Assembly: GCF_011082085.1 (NCBI RefSeq)
Contig: NZ_CP041063.1
Coordinates: 3,210,001 to 3,274,000, forward strand
Source of the DNA: Bacillus sp. Cs-700
Lineage (GTDB): Bacteria; Bacillota; Bacilli; Bacillales; Guptibacillaceae
Length of the DNA stretch: 64,000 nt
Direction: 5' to 3'
Part shown: positions 24,926 to 33,924 of the stretch, piece after piece
How the letters are laid out: each line of letters begins with the position of its first letter
Numbering within the stretch: position 1 is the first letter of the stretch
Notes under the pieces: model-generated
Told to the model about the DNA's origin: nothing
The model's database searches: none
Seen by the model: the letters and a program-made list of their open reading frames with translations, nothing else
Translations under genes and position numbers: made by a program

Positions 24926-26292
24926 TTCGCCTGAACTTAACAAAACGGATTTGGCTCTCGTTTATGATTCTAGTACTGCTTGTGGGTGTCGTGATTGCGG
25001 TTATCTATCCTCTCTCTATTAAAGGAACGTTAACAGAAGAAACGTACCAGATTATTGAGAGTGAGCAACAACGATATACGTTTCCTGATCAGGATGGTCC
25101 ACTTCCACCTCAAACAGATCAAGATTTTATCGAGCGGAGAGACGCTGAGCGGTCAGTTGGACATACATTGATTACAAGGCTGTATAGTGGCCCACTACAG
25201 GGAGACCCAATTCCAGATGAAGTTATTATTGAAATGCGTAAAAATGCGCTGGATCAGAAGAAAGATAAAGGGCGTTATGAACTCACGTATAACAACCAGG
25301 CATCACTGTTTTATGTGATATCCAAAGTGGATGTGAATGGACAAGAAGCGTACTTTATTTCTTATATGTGGGATACGTATCGCAACCAAATGATTGATCG
25401 CCTTTGGTGGAGATTAATTATCATTTTACTCTTTGCTTTGTTTCTTAGCCTTTTTCCTGCAGCGTGGATTGCGCAATATTTGCGAAGACCTTTAACTGTA
25501 CTTGGGGAACGTTTTGAGCAAATCGCAAACCGCAATTGGAAGGAGCCGTTCAAATGGGAAGGTGATGAGGAATTCCAGAAACTTTCCAATCAATTTGAGT
25601 CAATGAGACAGAACTTAATGAGGTATGATAAAGCGCAGAAAACATTTATCCAACATGCTTCTCATGAGTTGAAAACACCGATAATGATCATCAAAAGCTA
25701 TGCGCAGTCTATTAAAGATGGCGTCATGCCTGATTCACTCGATAATACGATGACAGTCATTTTAAATGAATCCGATCGGATGGAACAGCGTGTAAAAGGG
25801 ATGCTGACGTATATTAAGCTGGATTCAATTGATGAGCCTGAAGGAAAATGGGAAACATTTCGCTTTGGGGTCCTTGCTGAAGAACTTCGCGAACGATTCA
25901 TGTATCAGAGGGAAGATGTGACGTTTTCGATATCAGGGGAACAGATTGAATTGACGGCAATACATGAACAAATGTTAACGGCTATGGACAACCTTGTTCA
26001 AAACGCGTTGCGCTATGCTAAAAGTGAAATTCACTTAATGGCTCGTGAGGATGAAGGACGCATTATATTAGAAGTCTATAATGACGGTGAACCACTATCA
26101 TTTCAAAAAGTAGAAAAAGATAGATTGTTTGAGCCGTTTCAAAAAGGTGATAAAGGGCAATTTGGTATCGGACTTGCGATCGTCAAAAAAATTGCGGAAC
26201 GTCACAAAGGAATAGCAGAAGTAACTAATTTGGATCAGGGAGTTATTTTTTCGATTATCATGCCGAAAAAACAAAGCGAAAGGTCTGAGTAA
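24922..26292 (+). CDS. membrane sensor histidine kinase
   Basis: 456 aa. Membrane segments at about 10-30 and 160-180 bracket a roughly 130-residue extracytoplasmic sensor. A HAMP-like segment (AWIAQYLRRPLTVLGERFEQIA) precedes the phosphorylated His in HASHELKTPIMII (about 247), the N-box MDNLVQNALRYA and the G-box FGIGLAIVKKIAERH. It overlaps the regulator gene by 4 bp (ATGA), so the two form a cognate pair. The signal is unknown. Its position next to the YhaN-YhaO complex could be functional or simply an insertion. Confidence 0.88.
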   Translation: MIRLNLTKRIWLSFMILVLLVGVVIAVIYPLSIKGTLTEETYQIIESEQQRYTFPDQDGPLPPQTDQDFIERRDAERSVGHTLITRLYSGPLQGDPIPDEVIIEMRKNALDQKKDKGRYELTYNNQASLFYVISKVDVNGQEAYFISYMWDTYRNQMIDRLWWRLIIILLFALFLSLFPAAWIAQYLRRPLTVLGERFEQIANRNWKEPFKWEGDEEFQKLSNQFESMRQNLMRYDKAQKTFIQHASHELKTPIMIIKSYAQSIKDGVMPDSLDNTMTVILNESDRMEQRVKGMLTYIKLDSIDEPEGKWETFRFGVLAEELRERFMYQREDVTFSISGEQIELTAIHEQMLTAMDNLVQNALRYAKSEIHLMAREDEGRIILEVYNDGEPLSFQKVEKDRLFEPFQKGDKGQFGIGLAIVKKIAERHKGIAEVTNLDQGVIFSIIMPKKQSERSE

Positions 26293-26299
26293 GGCGCTA

Positions 26300-26308
26300 T
26301 GCTATACT
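26300..26308 (+). promoter_or_regulatory. extended -10 promoter candidate for yhaM
   Basis: TGCTATACT is an extended -10 element 33 nt upstream of the yhaM start. No good -35 is visible. It would let yhaM be transcribed independently of the two-component genes. Confidence 0.4.
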
Positions 26309-26340
26309 AGATAAATACATTTTGACCCGGAGGTGGAAAG

Positions 26341-27312
26341 ATGAAGGAATTCAAGGGAATCGGACATTACCGAGTAGGTGATCAAGTGGATCACTTCTTA
26401 TTAATTAAATCATCAGTGAAAGGCGTAGCAAGTAATGGAAAGCCTTTTCTTACATTAATTTTACAGGACAAGTCAGGAGATATTGAGGCTAAGCTTTGGG
26501 ACGCATCTTCTGACGATGAAGAGAGTTTTGATGCTCAACAAATTATTAAGGTGAAAGGTGATGTGACAAGCTATCGTGGACGTAATCAACTAAGAATTAA
26601 AGCTATTCGCCTTGCAACAGATATGGACCAGGTGAAAGTAAGTGATTTTGTTGAATCAGCTCCACTTGAAGTGAATGAAATTATGGAGAAAATCACGCAG
26701 TATGTGTTTGAAATGCGTAATCCAAACATTCAGCGTATTACCCGTCATCTTGTGAAGAAACATCAAAATGACTTTCTGACCTTCCCAGCCGCAACAAAAA
26801 ACCATCATGAGTTTGTTTCGGGATTATCTTATCATGTCGTTTCCATGCTTGATATTGCTAAGTCCTTATCTCAGTTATACCCATCTCTTGATACAGATTT
26901 GCTTTATGGCGGAATTATCCTACATGATTTAGGAAAAGTCGTAGAGCTATCAGGATCGATTGCAGCAAGCTATACGAATGAAGGGAAGCTTCTCGGTCAT
27001 ATTTCGATCATGGTGAATGAAATCGGTCAGGCAGCAAAGGATTTAGAAATTGAAGGTGAAGAAGTTATGCTTCTTCAACATCTGATCTTGAGTCACCATG
27101 GTAAAGCGGAGTGGGGAAGTCCAAAGCCTCCAATGATTCGGGAAGCAGAGATTTTGCATATGATTGACAACATTGATGCGAAAATGAATATGCTTGATCG
27201 AGCTCTCAATAAAGTTGAGCCAGGTGAATTTACAGATCGCGTCTTTGCCCTTGATAATCGTTCATTTTATAAACCTAAGATGACCCCTATTAGTGAAAAT
27301 GCAACAAAATAA
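26341..27312 (+). CDS. yhaM: 3'-5' exoribonuclease YhaM
   Basis: 323 aa. An N-terminal OB-fold for RNA binding (about 10-90) is followed by an HD-domain nuclease: [27 protein letters not shown] and [12 protein letters not shown] supply the His and Asp metal ligands. B. subtilis YhaM is a 314-aa Mn2+-dependent exonuclease acting on mRNA and single-stranded DNA. The ribosome-binding site is CCGGAGGTGG. It sits downstream of the inserted two-component system instead of directly after yhaN. Confidence 0.92.
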   Translation: MKEFKGIGHYRVGDQVDHFLLIKSSVKGVASNGKPFLTLILQDKSGDIEAKLWDASSDDEESFDAQQIIKVKGDVTSYRGRNQLRIKAIRLATDMDQVKVSDFVESAPLEVNEIMEKITQYVFEMRNPNIQRITRHLVKKHQNDFLTFPAATKNHHEFVSGLSYHVVSMLDIAKSLSQLYPSLDTDLLYGGIILHDLGKVVELSGSIAASYTNEGKLLGHISIMVNEIGQAAKDLEIEGEEVMLLQHLILSHHGKAEWGSPKPPMIREAEILHMIDNIDAKMNMLDRALNKVEPGEFTDRVFALDNRSFYKPKMTPISENATK

Positions 27313-27325
27313 AGTAAGGTAATAG

Positions 27326-27362
27326 AAGGGAAATGCGTTCTTTGAACCATTTCTCTTTTTTC
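27326..27362 (+). terminator. probable terminator of yhaM
   Basis: A 10-bp stem AAGGGAAATG (27326-27335)/CATTTCTCTT (27348-27357, one G-U), followed by a T-run. Confidence 0.55.
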
Positions 27363-27391
27363 TGAGAAAAAGGACACCTCGGAGGATGGAC

Positions 27392-28666
27392 ATGAAATTA
27401 AAGGATTGGGATCGGAATTTAAAGATTAGACTATTTGGGGAGGGATTGATGAACATTCTTTTTTGGATGTTCTTTCCCTTTATGGCCATTTATTTTTCGG
27501 ATTCATTTGGGAAAGGAATGGCAGGCCTTTTACTAGTTTTGTCTCAAGTTGTTGCTGTTATCGCTAATTTAATTGGTGGGTATTGCGCGGATCAATATGG
27601 AAGAAAGCAAATGATGTTTCTTTCTGCTTTAGGGCAGGGACTCACGTTTGTTGTGTTTGCGTTTGCTAATTCTCCATGGCTTAGTTCCCCAATGCTAACG
27701 TTTGTAAGCTTTTCTGTTCTTGGGATCTTCGGATCATTGTACTGGCCAGCTAGTCATGCCATGGTTGCAGATGTTGTGGATGAAAAAGACCGGAATACAG
27801 TCTTTGCTGTCTTCTATACGGCACTCAATATTTCAGTTGTCATTGGACCAATTCTAGGCGGACTATTCTTCTTTCAGCATCGATTTGGTTTACTTTTAGT
27901 TGCTGCTGCCGTCAGCTTCTCTCTGGCAGTATTAATTTCCATCTTTATTCGTGAGACAGCTCCTGAAAAGAGACAAAATAGTCTCGTTACAGATTCCTCT
28001 ACGAAATGGACAAAGTTTCTCTGGACTCAGCTTCAGGACTATCGAGTGATTGCGAATGACAAAGTTTTTCTGTTATTTATTTTGGCTGGCGTCCTTGTCG
28101 CTCAGACATTTATGCAGCTTGATTTATTAATCGCAGTTTATTTAAGCGAAAAAGTGCCAGAGCAAGCTATGTTTACTTTCTTAAATAAAGCGATCAGAGC
28201 AGATGGCAATCAGATATTTAGCTGGCTCATATCAGAAAATGGCTTACTGGTTGCTCTGTTAACCGTTTATATGACAACTAAAATGAATCAATTTAAAGAG
28301 CGAAATGTTTTTATTGTTTCTTGTTTGATCTATGCGCTAAGTATGATCTTATTCGGAAACGTTACTTCTATATGGCTTCTTGTAATTGCTATGTTTATTT
28401 TTACAATTGGAGAGTTGATGGTTGTTGGTATTCAAGAAGGATTCGTTTCACGTCTAGCTCCAGAGCATATGCGTGGTCAATATTTTGCAGCTGCAAGTCT
28501 TCGTTTTACAATCGGTAGAACGGTCGCACCAGTAGCTATACCACTTACAGCCTTAATAGGATTTCAGTGGACGTTTTACTTGATCAGTTTTCTTGCAGTG
28601 GGTGCTGCTGCCATCTATTTTGTGATGTTTAACATGAGTGAGAAACAGGGTGTTAACCATTCTTAA
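27392..28666 (+). CDS. MFS transporter (multidrug-type)
   Basis: 424 aa, 12 predicted membrane segments. The MFS loop 2-3 motif is GGYCADQYGRKQMM, and a second, weaker GTTG-like motif C lies in segment 5 (NISVVIGPILGGLFF). It starts at ATG 27392, 6 nt after CGGAGG; an in-frame ATG at 27386 is inside the ribosome-binding site. It lies between yhaM and yhaL, which are neighbours in B. subtilis, so it is an insertion into the conserved order. The substrate is not predictable. Confidence 0.82.
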   Translation: MKLKDWDRNLKIRLFGEGLMNILFWMFFPFMAIYFSDSFGKGMAGLLLVLSQVVAVIANLIGGYCADQYGRKQMMFLSALGQGLTFVVFAFANSPWLSSPMLTFVSFSVLGIFGSLYWPASHAMVADVVDEKDRNTVFAVFYTALNISVVIGPILGGLFFFQHRFGLLLVAAAVSFSLAVLISIFIRETAPEKRQNSLVTDSSTKWTKFLWTQLQDYRVIANDKVFLLFILAGVLVAQTFMQLDLLIAVYLSEKVPEQAMFTFLNKAIRADGNQIFSWLISENGLLVALLTVYMTTKMNQFKERNVFIVSCLIYALSMILFGNVTSIWLLVIAMFIFTIGELMVVGIQEGFVSRLAPEHMRGQYFAAASLRFTIGRTVAPVAIPLTALIGFQWTFYLISFLAVGAAAIYFVMFNMSEKQGVNHS

Positions 28667-28751
28667 CTCTTCTAACTGGTATAATTCATTTCTTTCATAC
28701 ATAAAGTGTAGTAATTAAAGAAGCTTGTACGAAAGAAAGGATGTGCATTGG

Positions 28752-29027
28752 ATGAGGAAAGGCGTTCTTATACTTCTAGGTTTTTTGTTCATTTTAAGTT
28801 TGTTTCAACTCACAGAGATATCGGCCACATTATCAGGCGTACTCTCTCAATTTCCATGGTGGATTTATTTTGTACTAGCCGGTATTGTCTACAGTGGTTA
28901 TAAGACAATGCAATTAACAGCTGAAGAGAGAAAAGTTGATCAGATTCATATTGAAGAAGAAGGTAGAGTGTACGTGGAAAGAATGGAGGAAGAACGCGAG
29001 CGTAGGAAACAGCGAATACCGGAATAG
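28752..29027 (+). CDS. yhaL: YhaL, small membrane protein
   Basis: 91 aa from ATG 28752. Two hydrophobic segments (VLILLGFLFILSLF and WWIYFVLAGIVYSGY) precede a highly charged tail (VERMEEERERRKQRIPE). The second segment and tail match B. subtilis YhaL (about 70 aa, sporulation-linked); the first segment is an N-terminal extension. Alternative in-frame starts are GTG 28743 and ATG 28725. It is convergent with prsA across a shared terminator, as in B. subtilis. Confidence 0.78.
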   Translation: MRKGVLILLGFLFILSLFQLTEISATLSGVLSQFPWWIYFVLAGIVYSGYKTMQLTAEERKVDQIHIEEEGRVYVERMEEERERRKQRIPE

Positions 29028-29033
29028 CACAAT

Positions 29034-29068
29034 AAAAAGACGAAAGGGCTAAGCCCTTTCGTCTTTTT
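29034..29068. terminator. bidirectional terminator yhaL/prsA
   Basis: A 15-bp perfect stem AAAAAGACGAAAGGG/CCCTTTCGTCTTTTT with loop CTAAG; both strands end in T-runs. Confidence 0.93.
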
Positions 29069-29072
29069 AACG

Positions 29073-29987
29073 TTATTCTTCTGATTGAGTGTCGTCAGAC
29101 TCTTCAGTTTCAGTGTTTTCTTCTGTCTCCTCTTTTTTGAAGAGATCCTCAAACTGATCATCTTTTACTTTAATATCAGATTCTTTGATTAGTTCATCAA
29201 TAACTGTTGGTACGTCTTTTGCATTTTGTAGCATATACTGTTCTTCAACTTGATCTTTTGCATCTTCAAATGACATAACTGTTTTCTTCTTTAACTTAAT
29301 AATGTGATAGCCAAATTGTGATTGAACAATGTCACTTACTTCGCCTTCTTTCAATGCAAAGGCAGCTTCTTCAAACTCTGCAACCATGTCACCTTTTTTG
29401 AATACGCCAAGATCACCGCCATTTTCAGCTGATCCATCTTTCGAATATTCTTTTGCAAGTTCAGCGAAATCTTCGCCGTCTTCTAGTTTCTTTTGCACTT
29501 CTTTCGCTGTTTCTTCATCGTCAACTAAAATGTGGCTTGCTTCTAGTTCTGTGAAGAGATTCTTGTTATCCTCATAGAATTCTTTAAGCTTCTCGTCCGT
29601 CACCTCTACACCGTCGGTCGCCGCTTTTTGAGCAAGAAGTTGCTTTCGTACATCGACTTTAAACTGCTCAATGTCCTGGTATCCATTTGATTGAAGGGCT
29701 TGTTCAAGTTGCTCATCTGTTTCAAAATTTTCTTTGATCTTATCGAGTTCTTTCTCAACTTCTTTATCAGAAACATCATATTTATCTTCTAGAATTTTCG
29801 TTTGGACTAGATCGCTTAGTACCGATTCACCAGCTTGATCTTTTAATGCTTGATAAAATTCTTCCTGTGTAACATTTCCAGCACTTGTTTCAACGACAGC
29901 TTCTGAATTATCTCCTGAATCATTGCTGCAAGCGGATATCGCAAGTAAAGCGATTAAAGCAGAAAGCATAATGAACATTTTTTTCAT
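29073..29987 (-). CDS. prsA: PrsA, extracytoplasmic peptidyl-prolyl isomerase lipoprotein
   Basis: 304 aa from ATG 29987 (an in-frame TTG precedes it directly). Type II signal peptide with lipobox AISAC (Cys 20). The parvulin (PpiC) domain lies at about 148-235, with LEASHILVDDEETAKE at its start and QSQFGYHIIKL at its end. An NC chaperone region surrounds it and the tail is acidic. PrsA folds secreted proteins at the membrane-wall interface and is essential for secretion of many exoenzymes. ScoC, encoded 3 kb away, is reported to influence prsA expression in B. subtilis. Confidence 0.95.
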   Translation of the reverse strand: MKKMFIMLSALIALLAISACSNDSGDNSEAVVETSAGNVTQEEFYQALKDQAGESVLSDLVQTKILEDKYDVSDKEVEKELDKIKENFETDEQLEQALQSNGYQDIEQFKVDVRKQLLAQKAATDGVEVTDEKLKEFYEDNKNLFTELEASHILVDDEETAKEVQKKLEDGEDFAELAKEYSKDGSAENGGDLGVFKKGDMVAEFEEAAFALKEGEVSDIVQSQFGYHIIKLKKKTVMSFEDAKDQVEEQYMLQNAKDVPTVIDELIKESDIKVKDDQFEDLFKKEETEENTETEESDDTQSEE

Positions 29988-30199
29988 CAAGTATACACTC
30001 CTAAAGGGTTAGTTAAATTTAACAATATTGTGATACAGTTAATACTATAGCATAGAAAGATATGTGAAGTTAAATTGAATTGGAAATATGAGAAAAATTA
30101 CACAAAACAACCAGGTTCTGTGTGAAATTGATATAATTAAATGCAGGAAACCTCTTTTTTTTTGAACGGCAATAGTCGAGCAGACGAAACAGGCGAAAC

Positions 30200-30232
30200 A
30201 AAAAAGATGAGGCTCATCGCCTCATCTTTTTT
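30200..30232 (-). terminator. terminator of the small two-span membrane protein gene
   Basis: A 14-bp perfect stem AAAAAAGATGAGGC/GCCTCATCTTTTTT with loop TCATC. Confidence 0.88.
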
Positions 30233-30262
30233 GAGTATGCATGGAGATACGCTCTTTGTGTA

Positions 30263-30451
30263 CTAAGTGAATAAAACTTCTACGTAGGAAGAAATAAGCA
30301 AAATCGTAATAAGAACGTTAATGGTTCTAAATACATTTGGCTGTTTTTCTTCAGGAATGTTTTTCTTCAAGCATAGGGCATTTGTCATAGAGTTAAATGT
30401 AACTAGAATGAAAGTCGCAAATAGGATGAAGAATAATCCAATAATGGTCAT
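30263..30451 (-). CDS. small membrane protein with two spans
   Basis: 62 aa from the ATG at 30451, 7 nt after GGGAGGTT; the frame is open further upstream but without a ribosome-binding site. Two hydrophobic segments (IIGLFFILFATFILVTF and TINVLITILLISSYVEVLF) flank a charged loop with a Cys (NALCLKKNIPEEKQP). I do not recognise a family. It is monocistronic and divergent from the YpmS-like gene. Confidence 0.65.
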   Translation of the reverse strand: MTIIGLFFILFATFILVTFNSMTNALCLKKNIPEEKQPNVFRTINVLITILLISSYVEVLFT

Positions 30452-30568
30452 GTAAGAACCTCCCAGAGTCCATTTCGTTATTTCGAAGAAATATATAACG
30501 GTTTTCTTTAACTTATCTTTCAATCCGTAGTATCATGGAAAATATTCGTCCCATAAGGAGCTGTTCAA

Positions 30569-31165
30569 ATGTTTAAAAACCGATGGAAGACGGCCTTTAT
30601 TATTCTCTTAGCTGCTGTCGTCCTCATTTTTGCAGGTATAGTAGGATTCTATCAATACTATTTTCCTGAAAGTGAGATTGCCAAACTCTCAAATGAGAAA
30701 AATACAGAAGAACCTTTTGAAACGACATTTTCAATTCAGATGAAAAAAGATGAATTGAATGAAATCATTAATCAAGAACTTGAAAAGTACAGTGAGAAAC
30801 AAAAGAACATTGGATATAGTGTCAGTCTCAATGAGCTGGCCTCTTTTCAAGGATACGTAACGATTTTTGATCGGAAAGTGGACTTTTTTCTTAAATTCGA
30901 GCCTCAGGTACAGCCAAATGGTGACCTTTTATTAAAAGAAAAATCTTTTCAAATTGGTCTGCTTGAGCTTCCAAGTGATAAAGTTCTTTCCTTTATAAAA
31001 AAGCAGGCATCATTGCCGCCTGAAATAACAATTGATTCTGATAAAGGGACAATTTATATGGCTGTAAGCGAATTAGAATTGAAGAATGATATGAAGCTTA
31101 GGGCGAAATCATTCGACCTTCCTAATGATGAAATTGTATTCGATGCCTACTATCCTATTAATTAG
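30569..31165 (+). CDS. YpmS-like (DUF2140) membrane-anchored protein
   Basis: 198 aa. A single N-terminal membrane anchor (AFIILLAAVVLIFAGIVGFY) is followed by an extracytoplasmic domain with LNEIINQELEKY, GYVTIFDRKVDFFLKF and a beta-rich end (FDLPNDEIVFDAYYPIN). This pattern is that of the DUF2140/YpmS family, whose function is unknown. ATG 30569 lies behind AAGGAGCTG. A strong terminator follows. Confidence 0.7.
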   Translation: MFKNRWKTAFIILLAAVVLIFAGIVGFYQYYFPESEIAKLSNEKNTEEPFETTFSIQMKKDELNEIINQELEKYSEKQKNIGYSVSLNELASFQGYVTIFDRKVDFFLKFEPQVQPNGDLLLKEKSFQIGLLELPSDKVLSFIKKQASLPPEITIDSDKGTIYMAVSELELKNDMKLRAKSFDLPNDEIVFDAYYPIN

Positions 31166-31235
31166 CATGTTGTCCTAACATTATTATGAAGGAAGTCTTG
31201 TGAGAATTCAATACTGCTGACTGCAAGGCAATAGT

Positions 31236-31274
31236 AAAAGAACAGAGCGCTAAGTTTTAGCGCTCTGTTCTTTT
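31236..31274. terminator. bidirectional terminator, YpmS-like / YhaJ-like genes
   Basis: An 18-bp perfect stem starting AAAAGAACAGAGCG with loop GTT and T-runs on both strands. Confidence 0.9.
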
Positions 31275-31303
31275 AGAATTTCTTCTTACTTTTTTGATAT
31301 AAG

Positions 31304-31849
31304 TTAAGAAGCTCGTTTAATAAGGATATGGAAACCTTCACTGCGGTCTTCTACATAGGCATTCTTTGGTGCGCGAAGCACTTGAGAAGCATACAGAAAG
31401 TCGCTAAAGCTAAAACCAAGGTTAACCGCAGCCAGAATTGAGAAAAACGATACATAGGCTGGCATGTAAACTGATGCAACAATTGCGGCAGTCGAAATTG
31501 TAACAGCTGGTGCAAGAGCTGCAATTAAGAAAAGATTTCTTGAAATTGGACTGCACGTTTCACAGCGCATCATCGGTAGAAGGACAAATCCTTTTTCTAA
31601 TTTCATCGTTGCTTTTAAGCCGGCTAATGTTAAAGGAAGCCAGTGGATCAGCTTATGAATAGGAAAAAGGACAGCCAGGGAACCGAGAAACGGTAGTATC
31701 GGTACAATCGCATGTTTTGTTGTCGGGTATAACATACTGAAGACGAGATAAAATGCAATAAAGTATAATAGAGTTAACAGCATCGAGAATATAGTTAATC
31801 GATGTGTTCCGAATTCACGATTAAGGTAAATCGATTTCCAACAATTCAT
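31304..31849 (-). CDS. DUF3267-type membrane protein with HKLIH in place of HExxH (YhaJ-like)
   Basis: 181 aa from ATG 31849 (a GTG three codons earlier lies in the AGGTG ribosome-binding site). Five hydrophobic segments. LFPIHKLIHWLP occupies the place of the HExxH zinc site in DUF3267 putative zincin peptidases, but Lys stands where the catalytic Glu would be. CETCSPISRN adds a CxxC. By gene order this corresponds to yhaJ, upstream of yhaI. It may be a non-proteolytic family member. Confidence 0.65.
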   Translation of the reverse strand: MNCWKSIYLNREFGTHRLTIFSMLLTLLYFIAFYLVFSMLYPTTKHAIVPILPFLGSLAVLFPIHKLIHWLPLTLAGLKATMKLEKGFVLLPMMRCETCSPISRNLFLIAALAPAVTISTAAIVASVYMPAYVSFFSILAAVNLGFSFSDFLYASQVLRAPKNAYVEDRSEGFHILIKRAS

Positions 31850-32086
31850 AAGAATCACCTGCTTCCGTAACTTTCATGTGGGTTCGTGTTATAGTGAATA
31901 CTCGTATACTGTACAGCGATTCTACGCAGAAATCAACACGTTTTTTTGTAAAGAAATAAGTCGAAATCTTTTTGACAAAATCAGCGCTTTTTCGCGCTGG
32001 ATTAGTCTGGAAAATACATTTCAATTTATACCCTGTTCCGGTAAACTATAAGTACAATTGATCGCAAAGTAAGGAGTTAAGTTAAC

Positions 32087-32428
32087 ATGGAAGCTATCCA
32101 CAAAAGATTAGATCGAATTGAGTTTCATATGCGCTTACTTGCTAACATGGAAGAGGAAGGAGAATACCCATTTTATCGCCTTGTGATTGACAGAGGACTA
32201 ACCGAGGCTGAGGTAACAGAAGTGTTCCAATTATGTGTAGAAGTAAATAAAAAAATGCACGAACAAATCGAAGAAGGTCTCTTAAACCGTTCAACGTTGC
32301 TCACGCATTTTGTAGGTATGTTAAATATTAAGTTAGATCCGCTAATGACAATTAAAGCATTACTTGCTCAGGAAGAGACTTACCGAGAACTAATGGAGAC
32401 ACTTCTGAAAGTATCACCTTATCGTTAA
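32087..32428 (+). CDS. yhaI: YhaI (DUF1878)
   Basis: 113 aa, helical and acidic at the start ([19 protein letters not shown]). It matches YhaI in size, sequence style and position next to scoC. Function is unknown. AAGGAG precedes the ATG by 11 nt. Its last codon and stop overlap the convergent scoC stop by 4 bp, with no terminator between. Confidence 0.85.
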   Translation: MEAIHKRLDRIEFHMRLLANMEEEGEYPFYRLVIDRGLTEAEVTEVFQLCVEVNKKMHEQIEEGLLNRSTLLTHFVGMLNIKLDPLMTIKALLAQEETYRELMETLLKVSPYR

Positions 32429-32997
32429 AACGATTTCAATCGTTCTTCGTCATCCTGACTTGTGAATTCTCTTGAGAATTCACTTTCAAGCTTGGTGAAC
32501 GACTTTTGGAAAATTTCCATAAAGTCTTCCCCGTAAAGTTCTTTAATTACACACATCATTTCTGTAAATTCAGGAAACTTACCATAAAGATCTCGAATAG
32601 GCATGGAAGCTTTTAAGACACTATCACGATTCGGAGAGTAATGTTTCCACGTTTCCTGCAACAATTTCTCACCCTTTTCAGTAAGTTGTACATATGTATT
32701 GCGCTTATCATTCTCTTTTTTTGAAAAAGTGAGAAGAGATCGAGATTCTAACTTTTTTGAAAAATTAAACGCGGTTGAAACATGCATCACACCAAATTTG
32801 GCAATATCAGAAATAGAAGACCCGTCAAGGTGGTAAGCAATGGAAAGGATATGATGTTCATTAATGTTAAGATCAAAAGGCTTTAGCCATTCTTGCCAAT
32901 CACGTTCAACAGATTTCCAGAGTGCTTTACTCAATTGGCCTATTCGATGACTGAAAATCATCGCTTCTTGAATTGAAATTTCCTGTTCTTCCTTCAT
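32425..32997 (-). CDS. scoC: ScoC (Hpr), MarR-family transition-state regulator
   Basis: 190 aa. A MarR-type winged helix occupies about residues 45-125: [28 protein letters not shown] forms the recognition region and [20 protein letters not shown] the wing. The length and the C-terminal extension are those of Hpr/ScoC. In B. subtilis it represses extracellular protease, peptide-transport and sporulation genes in the transition state. The ribosome-binding site is AAAAGGAGGGC. It is convergent with yhaI (4-bp overlap) and upstream of yhaH. Confidence 0.92.
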   Translation of the reverse strand: MKEEQEISIQEAMIFSHRIGQLSKALWKSVERDWQEWLKPFDLNINEHHILSIAYHLDGSSISDIAKFGVMHVSTAFNFSKKLESRSLLTFSKKENDKRNTYVQLTEKGEKLLQETWKHYSPNRDSVLKASMPIRDLYGKFPEFTEMMCVIKELYGEDFMEIFQKSFTKLESEFSREFTSQDDEERLKSF

Positions 32998-33057
32998 AAA
33001 GGCCCTCCTTTTCTTTTCGGTCTTTCAAGCTATATTAGAATATTGTTGATCCTCTGT

Positions 33058-33083
33058 AAAAAAACCGGCTATTTCGAAGCCGG
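33058..33083 (-). terminator. terminator of yhaH
   Basis: Stem CCGGCT (33065-33070)/AGCCGG (33078-33083) spans the stop codon; seven A on the plus strand give the T-tract. Confidence 0.75.
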
Positions 33084-33437
33084 ACTGTTTACTTCATCTT
33101 TAACTGTCTCGATTGTCTTTTGCATTTCTTCTACATCTTCTTTTAACCTTGTTAAATTAGGTTGAATGTCCTGTTGATAAGAAGAAATAGAGCGCTTTAA
33201 ATCAGCAGCGACTTCTTGGATCACTTCTTTTCCTTCAGAAGACAACTGTTTAACTTGAGTACTAAGCTCGTTCAAATCGCTTTTAAGCTTTGCAAACCCT
33301 TCTTTTATGTCATCGCTCTTTACTTTTGTTTCAGCGATTAGTTCTTTGCCTGATTTAGGTGTTGTTAAAAGTACAGAAGCGGCTGAAACTACCCCTCCAA
33401 ATAAAAATCCTGTTAGTAATGTCTTCGCTTTCCCCAT
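33069..33437 (-). CDS. yhaH: YhaH, YtxH-domain protein
   Basis: 122 aa from ATG 33437 behind AAAGGATG (an ATG three codons earlier lies inside that site). An N-terminal hydrophobic Gly-rich segment (LLTGFLFGGVVSAASVLLTTPKSG) is the YtxH signature, followed by a long amphipathic helix or coiled coil ending in VKDEVNSPASK. YtxH-type proteins are general-stress-associated in B. subtilis, but I see no SigB-like promoter here. The position beside scoC matches yhaH. Confidence 0.82.
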   Translation of the reverse strand: MGKAKTLLTGFLFGGVVSAASVLLTTPKSGKELIAETKVKSDDIKEGFAKLKSDLNELSTQVKQLSSEGKEVIQEVAADLKRSISSYQQDIQPNLTRLKEDVEEMQKTIETVKDEVNSPASK

Positions 33438-33605
33438 GATGATCATCCTTTCCTATCCAAATCCTTATATAGCCACTTAAACAAATTAGTTCGCCGTCCT
33501 CTTAAAAAATCCTGCTTATTTTGTTCATTATTCTATTAGGTTATGAAAACAGCTTTTGTTACATATACCTTTAACTATACGCTAAGGTAATGGGAGGGGA
33601 CGGGT

Positions 33606-33803
33606 GTGGCTGGATTTATCTTTTTTCTCATAGCAGCTGGTAGTTTATTATTAACAGCTATGGTTAGTCGATTGTTACTTATTAGAAAATATTCTTTTCA
33701 TAATGAACAAATGATTCGGAAACAAAAAAGTGCTTACTTGTTTGGAACTTGTGCCCTTGTTTTTCTAGTTCTGGGTATTTCGATGGCTATGCTTGTTTTC
33801 TAG
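33606..33803 (+). CDS. small protein with two membrane spans
   Basis: 65 aa from GTG 33606, 5 nt after GGGAGGGGACG. Two hydrophobic helices (IFFLIAAGSLLLTAMVSRLLL and YLFGTCALVFLVLGISMAMLVF) are joined by a basic loop (IRKYSFHNEQMIRKQK). No family recognised. It is followed after about 120 bp by the YkvA-type gene. Confidence 0.6.
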   Translation: MAGFIFFLIAAGSLLLTAMVSRLLLIRKYSFHNEQMIRKQKSAYLFGTCALVFLVLGISMAMLVF

Positions 33804-33924
33804 CACGCTTTCTTATTTTCCCCAGCCGTTTCAAGTCGCAAACATAAAAAAACACATAGGTGGTTAGAAAGACGCTCTTTTGAGGTATCTTATAGAGAGA
33901 AGGATAGCAAAGGAGCGTGAAAAG

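Noticed and set aside
30109-30165. AGGTT...AACCT pairing followed by ten T as a plus-strand terminator
   Set aside because: The stem is only 5 bp with a very long loop, and no plus-strand gene ends there; it lies in the prsA upstream region.
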